Assembly (NCBI GenBank): GCA_035446985.1
Contig: DAOTGG010000001.1
Location: 1 to 64,000, forward strand
Source of the DNA: JAQUSX01 sp035446985
GTDB lineage: Bacteria; Bacillota; Clostridia; Christensenellales; CAG-314
DNA: 64,000 bases
Direction of reading: 5' to 3'
Shown: positions 58,018 through 64,000 of the stretch, one piece after another
Layout of the letters: each line of letters begins with the position of its first letter
Position numbering within the stretch: the stretch's first letter is position 1
Made by a program: the position numbers and the translations under genes
Notes under the pieces: model-generated
The model's input: the letters and a program-made list of their open reading frames with translations, nothing else
Database searches by the model: none
Told to the model about the DNA's origin: nothing

Positions 58018-60699
58018 TTGACAGATAACAGCAATAACGCTCAATCCTTTGAAAATCTGAAAAAACTTAAAAGTAATACGGCTGTTAACGCCCGCAGATT
58101 TCAGCAGGATGTGGCAGGCTTAAAACAAAGACTAGACGAAGCGCGAAAATCAGCCGATATGAAAAAAACTCGGTTTGAGGAAGATATCGCTTTGTCCCAG
58201 ACGGTTAACGATACGGTTACTTCAACCGAAGTTTCTCAACCACCAAAAACTGTAGTTGAAAAAACGGAAGTTGTCCAAGTGCCGAAATCGGAAATAAAGG
58301 AAGAAAAATCCGAAACGAAACCGATTGTTAAAAGCGACGACCACAAGCACATTGCCGAGCAAAAGCCCGAACCAAAATCCGAGCAAAAGCCCGAGCAAAA
58401 AGCTCAAAAGAGCGCGCCTACAGCTTCTAATGAACGCACTTATAAGGATGAAAAGGGCAATATAAAAGTCCGCAGATTTTTGGAACCGCCTCAATTACCG
58501 CCAAAAACCAGTATCGCGCAGCAAAAACAGCCTTACGGCAAGCGTCCTCCTCAGCAACAGACGGGGCAAAGAGACAATCGCGATAATACTAACAACAATC
58601 AAAATAGAGGTCCGAAACGTTTCGACAACAGGCCCCAGTCTCAGCAGCGTCCGCCTATGGGCAGACCTAATATGCCTATGGATAAGGACAAAGACGCTCC
58701 GCAAAGAACAGCGTCAAAACCTCCCATCAAAAAAACATTCGGCGATATTCCCGCTACTACAAATCAACCTCAAAAAACCTTTGGAAATAAAAATAAAACT
58801 CACGAAAAAAGCAAAGAAGACCGTACTTTCAACAAAAAAGCCCTTTTGACAAAAACATATACGGGCGTTGAAGATGATGAAAGAATGATTGCGCGCCGTC
58901 CAAGACAAACCAAAAAATCAGGACGAGTAGAGCAAGTCATAAAGAAAATAGAAAAAGCCGTTATTACCACCGAAGATGTTTCACTAAAAGTTTTGTCGGA
59001 AAAAACGGGTATTCCCGTAGCTTCGATTATTAAACAGCTGTTTAAAGAAGGTATTGTAAAAACCATTAACGACACCGTCGAATTTTCGATTGCAGAGTAC
59101 GTCGCTAGCAGTTTTGGAGTGGAATTGGAACAAAAAATTGATAAAACCGCCGAAGAAATTATCGTTAGCGGCGGCGAAGACAACACATTGCCCGACAACA
59201 CAAAACGCCCGCCGATAGTCACCGTTATGGGACACGTCGACCACGGTAAAACTTCATTGCTTGACGCGATAAGAAAAACTAACGTTACTTCGGGCGAAGC
59301 AGGCGGAATTACGCAGCATATAGGCGCGTATACGGTAAAAATCAACGGCGAACAAATAACATTTATTGATACGCCTGGTCACGCGGCATTTACCGCTATG
59401 AGAGCGCGCGGAGCAAAAGTTACCGACGTCGCTATTATCGTAGTGGCTGCCGATGACGGCGTAATGCCCCAAACGATAGAAGCTATTAACCACGCGAAAG
59501 CGGCGGAAGTTTCCATTCTTGTCGCTATCAATAAAATGGATAAACCCACAGCCAATATAGATAAGGTCAAAAAAGAATTAGCCGACCAGGGACTTATTTC
59601 CGAAGAATGGGGCGGCGACATAATTATGGTTCCCGTATCCGCCGTAACTCGTCAAGGCATAGATTCTTTGCTTGAATCAATATTGCTCGTAACGGAAATC
59701 AAAGATCTTAAAGCGAATCCCGAAAAACGCGCAACAGGTACCGTAATAGAATCAAAACTTGACAAAGGCAGAGGTCCTGTCGCTACCATTTTAGTACAAA
59801 ACGGCACTTTACACGTCGGCGACAGCATTATCGCAGGCACGGCAACGGGCAAAATCAGAGCTATGTTCGACGATAAGGGCGCGAGAGTAAAATCAGCTTT
59901 GCCGTCTTGTCCCGTCGAAGTAATCGGCTTTTCCGAAGTTCCCGACGCGGGCGATTTCGCTTATGTTGCCGATGAAAAACTTGTCAGAAAAATGGCTGAC
60001 GAACGTAAAACAAAAGTAAAAATTGAAAATACAAAAGCTATGGCGGCTATCTCTCTTGACGAGCTTTACGGCAAAATTAACGAAGGTCAGCTCAAAAATC
60101 TTAACCTTGTCGTAAAAACCGACGTTATGGGCAGTTTGGAAGCGTTAAAAGTTTCGTTAACAAAAATCGTAAGCGACGAAGTCAAAATCGCTATCAAACA
60201 CGGCGGTGTAGGCGCGATTAACGAGAGCGACGTAATGCTCGCAAAGGCGTCCCAAGCTATCATTATCGGCTTTAACGTGCGTCCCGACAATCAGGCAAAA
60301 ACTGCCGCTGAAAGGGAAGGCGTAGACATCAGACTTTACAACGTTATTTACGACGCAGTTGACGATATCACAAAAGCTATGAAAGGTATGCTTGCTCCAA
60401 AATTCAAAGAAACAATTCTCGGTCAAGTGGAAGTAAGAGAAACTTACCGTATAACAGGCGTAGGTACTGTCGCGGGTTCTTATGTAACTAACGGAAAAAT
60501 CACTCGAAACAGCCGCATAAGAGTTTATCGTGACAACGTCGTAGTTCACGACGGTTTCGTATTGGCGCTCAAACGTTTCAAAGACGACGCGAAAGAAGTG
60601 GCGCAAGGGTTTGAATGCGGCGTAAGCTTAAAAGATTACAACGACATAAAACCCGGAGACGTATTTGAAGCGTATACGATGGAAGAAATAGAACAATAA
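58018..60699 (+). CDS. infB: Translation initiation factor IF-2
   Basis: IF-2 places initiator tRNA on the ribosome. The 893-residue protein has a long disordered N-terminus (about 1-290) rich in Lys, Pro and Gln, an IF2-N domain (about 315-370), then the GTPase core with GHVDHGKTS near 405, DTPGHAAF near 453 and NKMD near 507, followed by domains II-IV. The TTG at 58018 is chosen because GGTGGAGGT lies 7 bp upstream; an in-frame GTG at 58003 lies inside that ribosome binding site. Confidence 0.97.
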   Translation: MTDNSNNAQSFENLKKLKSNTAVNARRFQQDVAGLKQRLDEARKSADMKKTRFEEDIALSQTVNDTVTSTEVSQPPKTVVEKTEVVQVPKSEIKEEKSETKPIVKSDDHKHIAEQKPEPKSEQKPEQKAQKSAPTASNERTYKDEKGNIKVRRFLEPPQLPPKTSIAQQKQPYGKRPPQQQTGQRDNRDNTNNNQNRGPKRFDNRPQSQQRPPMGRPNMPMDKDKDAPQRTASKPPIKKTFGDIPATTNQPQKTFGNKNKTHEKSKEDRTFNKKALLTKTYTGVEDDERMIARRPRQTKKSGRVEQVIKKIEKAVITTEDVSLKVLSEKTGIPVASIIKQLFKEGIVKTINDTVEFSIAEYVASSFGVELEQKIDKTAEEIIVSGGEDNTLPDNTKRPPIVTVMGHVDHGKTSLLDAIRKTNVTSGEAGGITQHIGAYTVKINGEQITFIDTPGHAAFTAMRARGAKVTDVAIIVVAADDGVMPQTIEAINHAKAAEVSILVAINKMDKPTANIDKVKKELADQGLISEEWGGDIIMVPVSAVTRQGIDSLLESILLVTEIKDLKANPEKRATGTVIESKLDKGRGPVATILVQNGTLHVGDSIIAGTATGKIRAMFDDKGARVKSALPSCPVEVIGFSEVPDAGDFAYVADEKLVRKMADERKTKVKIENTKAMAAISLDELYGKINEGQLKNLNLVVKTDVMGSLEALKVSLTKIVSDEVKIAIKHGGVGAINESDVMLAKASQAIIIGFNVRPDNQAKTAAEREGVDIRLYNVIYDAVDDITKAMKGMLAPKFKETILGQVEVRETYRITGVGTVAGSYVTNGKITRNSRIRVYRDNVVVHDGFVLALKRFKDDAKEVAQGFECGVSLKDYNDIKPGDVFEAYTMEEIEQ

Positions 60700-60706
60700 T
60701 CAAAAA

Positions 60707-61069
60707 ATGAGTAATATCAGAGTTGAAAAACTAAATTCGGAATTTCAAAGAAATATTTACGAAATTTTGTCAACAAAAGTCAAAGACCCGAGACTTACCG
60801 AAATTTTTTCGGTAACAAAAGTGTCTTGCGACAAAGAGTTGACATACGCAAAAGTATACGTAAGTATTTTTTCAGTCGACGCGGACAAGGCAAAATCGAC
60901 ATTTGAAGCGATAAAATCATCTGTCGGCTACGTTCGTCATTCGCTGTTAAAAGCTATGCGTATACGCTCCGTGCCTGAGTTAGATTTTGTATTGGACGAA
61001 ACGCTTGATGAAGGCGACAAAATCGAAAGGATATTGAATGAAATCAAAAACGGTCAAAACGGTATCTGA
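60707..61069 (+). CDS. rbfA: Ribosome-binding factor A
   Basis: RbfA is a 30S maturation factor for cold growth. The 120-residue KH-type protein has the family segments EFQRNIYEILSTKVKDPRL near residue 12, TYAKVYVSIF near 47 and PELDFVLDETLDEGDKIE near 93. Its last 32 bp overlap nrnA, so the two should be translationally coupled. Confidence 0.96.
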   Translation: MSNIRVEKLNSEFQRNIYEILSTKVKDPRLTEIFSVTKVSCDKELTYAKVYVSIFSVDADKAKSTFEAIKSSVGYVRHSLLKAMRIRSVPELDFVLDETLDEGDKIERILNEIKNGQNGI

Positions 61070-62018
61070 GCTTGCCCCGATATTTAATAATAACAAGTCT
61101 TTCGCGCTGTTTTGTCACACACAACCAGACGGAGATACGGTTGGCTCAGCGCTGGCGTTGGCTTTTGCCCTTAGAAAAATAGGCAAAACAGCCGACGTCT
61201 TTTGCGATGAAGACATTGGCGAAAAATTGAAAACTTTTGTTCCGAAAGGCGAGATCAAATCCGTTTTGACGAACGAAAAATATGACGTGTACGTTTCTGT
61301 CGACTGCGCAGACCCAAGCCGTCTTGGCAATTTTGAATCGGATTTTATCCGCGCTAAAGAAACTGTCGCCATTGACCATCATATGGGCAGACCTTTTGCC
61401 AAGTACAGCTATATTGGCGATTTTTCCAGCACAGCCGAAATTATTTATTCGTTAATTTTATCTTTAAAAATAGATTTAGATTGTCAAATTTCCACATTTC
61501 TGTATATAGGGGTAATAACCGATACAGGCAATTTTATGCACTCAAATACAAATTCCAATACTTTTGCCGTAGCAAGCGAATTGACTAAACACGGCGTAAA
61601 AATCCCTCAGCTTTGCCGTGTTTTTTTCCGTGACACAACTATTGGGAAAGCAAAACTTATGGGTAAAATTTTGTCGAGAATGCGTTGTTATTACGACGAC
61701 AGATTTTGCCTTATTTACGTACTCGAAAAAGATTTGCAGGAATTCAATCTTACGCAGGACGCCGCAAAAAATATAGTCGACAATGCCATTAACGTAAAAA
61801 CCGCTTTGGTAGGGGTTTCGCTGGTAGAATCGGGCGAAAACACTTTCAGAGTGAGCATACGTGGAAAAGATTTTGAAATACGCTCGATTGCCGAACGTTT
61901 CGGCGGCGGCGGACACAAATACGCCTCTGGCTGCGTTATTTGCGGATTTTTTGAGGACGTGGTGGACAAGCTCGTGCGATACGTCGGGGAAAGATTTGAA
62001 GAAGAGAAAATTATATGA
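61038..62018 (+). CDS. nrnA: DHH family phosphoesterase, NrnA-like
   Basis: Bifunctional oligoribonuclease and pAp phosphatase of the DHH-DHHA1 family. The 326-residue protein has ALFCHTQPDGDTVGSALAL near residue 23, the DHH motif IDHHMGRPF near 114, GVITDTGNFMHSN near 157, and the DHHA1 glycine-rich signature FGGGGHKYASGC near 290. It normally follows rbfA in Firmicutes. The last 4 bp overlap truB. Confidence 0.95.
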   Translation: MKSKTVKTVSELAPIFNNNKSFALFCHTQPDGDTVGSALALAFALRKIGKTADVFCDEDIGEKLKTFVPKGEIKSVLTNEKYDVYVSVDCADPSRLGNFESDFIRAKETVAIDHHMGRPFAKYSYIGDFSSTAEIIYSLILSLKIDLDCQISTFLYIGVITDTGNFMHSNTNSNTFAVASELTKHGVKIPQLCRVFFRDTTIGKAKLMGKILSRMRCYYDDRFCLIYVLEKDLQEFNLTQDAAKNIVDNAINVKTALVGVSLVESGENTFRVSIRGKDFEIRSIAERFGGGGHKYASGCVICGFFEDVVDKLVRYVGERFEEEKII

Positions 62019-62863
62019 ACGGATTTATAAACGTTTGCAAGCCCGTTGATATGACCGCATCCGACGTTGTCGTAAAAATCCGCCGACTTACAAACTCAAA
62101 AACGGGACATTTTGGCACGTTGGACCCCGGAGCCGCGGGAGTTTTACCAATAGGCGTTGGAAAAGGCGTAAAATTATTTAATTTTTTAATCGACAAATCA
62201 AAAACATATAGAGCAAATTTCACTTTTGGCGTAATTACCGACACGCTGGATTCTTACGGCAAAATCATTGAAACAAGCGACAATATACCTACTGTAAAAG
62301 ATATAAATCTTGCTCTAAGTTCTTTTTTGGGCGAAATTCCCCAAATGCCGCCACAATATTCCGCGAAAAGCGTGAACGGAGTGAGAGCTTATAAATTGGC
62401 ACGAAAGGGCGAAACCGCCGAACTCACGCCGAAAAAAGTCACGGTAACAAAATTCGAGTTAATAGGGCAGACGGACGAAAAAACTTTTTCTTTTGACATA
62501 GAATGCGGCGCGGGAACGTATATTCGCGCGCTTGCCCGCGATTTAGCGCAAAAACTTGATACCGTCGCTTATATGAGTTCGCTTATACGACTTTCATCGG
62601 GAGCATTTAATATAGAAGATTCTTATACGCTTGACGAATTAAACAGCGACATCGAAGCAAAATTACTGCCGCTCGATTATCCTCTCTTTAGCGTAGAAAA
62701 AATAGATTTTGACATTAGTTATTACAAACTGTTGGCAAACGGAGTAAAATTTTCACACCCGTCTTTTAACGGCTACAAAAGAATATATTGCGACAACGTT
62801 TTTTTTGGTTTAGCCAGCTGCAAGGACGAACGTTTAGTTTTGGAGTACAATCTCGCTTTATGA
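62015..62863 (+). CDS. truB: tRNA pseudouridine-55 synthase TruB
   Basis: TruB forms pseudouridine 55 in the T loop of tRNA. In the 282-residue protein GFINVCKPVDMTASDVV opens the sequence, KTGHFGTLDPGAAGVLPI near residue 29 carries the catalytic Asp, and GTYIRALARDL near 168 is typical. The C-terminal domain is short. Both ends overlap their neighbours by ATGA. Confidence 0.97.
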   Translation: MNGFINVCKPVDMTASDVVVKIRRLTNSKTGHFGTLDPGAAGVLPIGVGKGVKLFNFLIDKSKTYRANFTFGVITDTLDSYGKIIETSDNIPTVKDINLALSSFLGEIPQMPPQYSAKSVNGVRAYKLARKGETAELTPKKVTVTKFELIGQTDEKTFSFDIECGAGTYIRALARDLAQKLDTVAYMSSLIRLSSGAFNIEDSYTLDELNSDIEAKLLPLDYPLFSVEKIDFDISYYKLLANGVKFSHPSFNGYKRIYCDNVFFGLASCKDERLVLEYNLAL

Positions 62864-63747
62864 AAAATATCAGTCTATTCTCTGGTTATGACAAACAAAT
62901 ATCGCTCGCTTTGGGATTTTTCGACTGTATGCATCTCGGTCACCGAAAGATTTTGGACGACGTCAAACAATCCGCCTCAGAAATTGGTTGTGAGACGGCT
63001 TTATTAACTTTTGAAAATAATTATTTTGAGACTTTAGGCAAAAATGAAAAACTTATCTACACCTTCGACGAAAGAAAAGATTTACTCGAAACACTTTCGC
63101 TGGACACTCTCATCAGCTGCGTGTTTGATAAAGATTTTATGAGTCTTACTTCCGACAAGTTTCTTTTGCTGTTGGACAAATTCGATATTAGGGCCATCGT
63201 CTGCGGTTTTGATTATCGTTTCGGCAGCGACAAAGCAGACATATATAAACTTGAAAATTATTGCTTGCAAAAAAGAATACAATACCGCGTTCAGCCGCCA
63301 GTCACTCACGACGGAGTAAAAATAAGCGCGACTGAGATACGAAAAGCATTGAACGCAAACAGAATAGATTTAGCCAACTTTTACCTAGGCGACAAGTTTT
63401 TTATTCAAGGCGAAGTTGTTCGCGGAAGAAGCGTCGGTCACACGTACGGTTTTCCCACGGCTAATATTAAGGTCTCGGACGACAAATTACTCCCGCAAGG
63501 CGTCTATGCGGCGGAAACGCACCTTGACGGCGTCAAATACACGGTCTTGGTTAATATCGGCAGCAAACCCACATTCGGTATTGACAAACCGACAGTTGAA
63601 GCTTATATTATTAGTTACAACGGCGACTTGTACGGAAAAAAAATTAAAATAAGTTTAGTAAAATATATTAGACCCATTCAAAAATTCAGCGACAAAACGG
63701 AACTTGCGAAACAAATCCAAAAGGATCTTAGCGAGGCTACATTATGA
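62860..63747 (+). CDS. ribF: Bifunctional riboflavin kinase/FAD synthetase
   Basis: RibF makes FMN and FAD from riboflavin. The 295-residue protein has an N-terminal nucleotidyltransferase domain (ALGFFDCMHLGHRKIL near residue 15; FDYRFGSDKADI near 117) and a C-terminal riboflavin kinase domain (GRSVGHTYGFPTANI near 188; GVYAAE near 209). The ATG at 62860 overlaps the truB stop and has TTGGAG upstream; an in-frame start 72 bp earlier lies inside truB. Confidence 0.97.
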   Translation: MKNISLFSGYDKQISLALGFFDCMHLGHRKILDDVKQSASEIGCETALLTFENNYFETLGKNEKLIYTFDERKDLLETLSLDTLISCVFDKDFMSLTSDKFLLLLDKFDIRAIVCGFDYRFGSDKADIYKLENYCLQKRIQYRVQPPVTHDGVKISATEIRKALNANRIDLANFYLGDKFFIQGEVVRGRSVGHTYGFPTANIKVSDDKLLPQGVYAAETHLDGVKYTVLVNIGSKPTFGIDKPTVEAYIISYNGDLYGKKIKISLVKYIRPIQKFSDKTELAKQIQKDLSEATL

Positions 63748-64000
63748 CAAAATTCGGACCCAGCGGCAATTCCAACAGTTTTTATGCGGAAGGATACGCT
63801 TCTACCGAACAAACTCCGAAATGGCTAAACGAAAGAGGACTGGACGCGTTTGAATATTCTTTCGGGCGCGGAGTTAATATCTCTGACACAAAAGCGTTAT
63901 TGATACGCGAGCAAGCCGATAAATACGGTATAGAAATTTCCGTTCACGCGCCGTATTATATAAATTTTGCCAACACAGACGATAGTATGATTGAAAAATC
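63744..64000 (+). CDS. Endonuclease IV family TIM-barrel protein (start only)
   Basis: The first 85 residues of a gene cut by the window end. The sequence begins TKFGPSGNSNSFYAEGYAST, continues PKWLNERGLDAFEYSFGRG and SVHAPYYINFAN, which is the pattern of the AP-endonuclease-2/Nfo-like TIM-barrel proteins of Clostridia. The full-length enzyme would cut DNA at abasic sites, but the metal ligands mostly lie beyond the window. ATG overlaps the ribF stop. Confidence 0.85.
   Translation, partial: MTKFGPSGNSNSFYAEGYASTEQTPKWLNERGLDAFEYSFGRGVNISDTKALLIREQADKYGIEISVHAPYYINFANTDDSMIEK

Noticed and set aside
58540..58760. Repetitive Gln/Pro-rich coding sequence as a mobile repeat or CRISPR-like array
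   Set aside because: It is the low-complexity disordered N-terminus of IF-2, in frame, with no regular repeat-spacer pattern. No CRISPR array was seen anywhere in the window.
58800..59345. A 181-codon minus-strand open frame opposite infB
   Set aside because: Antisense to the IF-2 core. Its composition, rich in Ser, Ile and Phe, mirrors the sense codons, and no start signals are present.

Overview
The window is one stretch of a low-to-moderate GC (about 42% by eye) bacterial chromosome from a Firmicute, most likely an uncultured or anaerobic member of the class Clostridia. The evidence is SpoIVA and YlbJ (endospore formation), YlxM, KhpA, RbgA, a PolC-type sequence, Pta-AckA, and a gene order that follows the Bacillus/Clostridium core block from rsmD-coaD-ylbJ-ylbM-rpmF through plsX-rnc-smc-ftsY-ylxM-ffh-rpsP, topA-trmFO-hslVU, rpsB-tsf-pyrH-frr-uppS-cdsA-dxr-rseP-ispG-polC, and rimP-nusA-ylxR-infB-rbfA-truB-ribF. 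Genes are tightly packed, often with ATGA overlaps. TTG and GTG starts are common and are supported by strong Shine-Dalgarno sites.

Layout. 1-6.6 kb: end of an RluA pseudouridine synthase, a DUF512 radical-SAM protein, der, spoIVA, an M-box (Mg2+) riboswitch in front of mgtE, and a half-ferritin resembling encapsulated ferritin. 6.6-11.0 kb: an accessory patch with a methyltransferase, a lipoprotein, msrA, an AraC/GyrI regulator, a flavodoxin and a GNAT acetyltransferase flanked by two similar direct repeats. 11.2-12.2 kb: seven minus-strand tRNA genes (Gly, Arg, His, Gln, Lys-UUU, Lys-CUU, Leu) behind one strong promoter. Between the two Lys genes lie a partial tRNA-Lys duplicate and a GC-rich insert. 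12.4-20.4 kb: rdgB, rsmD-coaD, a DAHP synthase, ylbJ, tmcAL, pta-ackA and rpmF. 20.5-33.9 kb: lipid initiation, RNase III, SMC, the SRP targeting system, ribosome maturation genes and ComM. 34.1-42.6 kb: dprA-topA-trmFO-hslVU-rseC-trx-glyA. 42.8-46 kb: an Rrf2 regulator with iscS-iscU, a small membrane protein, ruvX and a DUF1292 protein. 46-64 kb: translation, isoprenoid and envelope genes, transcription and translation factors, and the start of an endonuclease IV family gene.

The most unusual points sit inside this ordinary-looking core. (1) The gene in the polC position encodes only the PolC N-terminal domain, OB fold and an intact DEDDh exonuclease; the PHP and polymerase parts are absent. 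(2) SMC is only 977 residues and has no recognisable hinge between its coiled-coil arms. (3) The DUF1292 protein ends in a 12-cysteine tail built on a seven-residue CxC repeat. (4) The tRNA array carries a partial tRNA-Lys copy and an unexplained GC-rich segment. Several genes usual in this block are missing (acpP, yceD, ylxQ, codY, xerC, plsY, gpsA). All family assignments come from reading motifs, length and context; no database search was possible.
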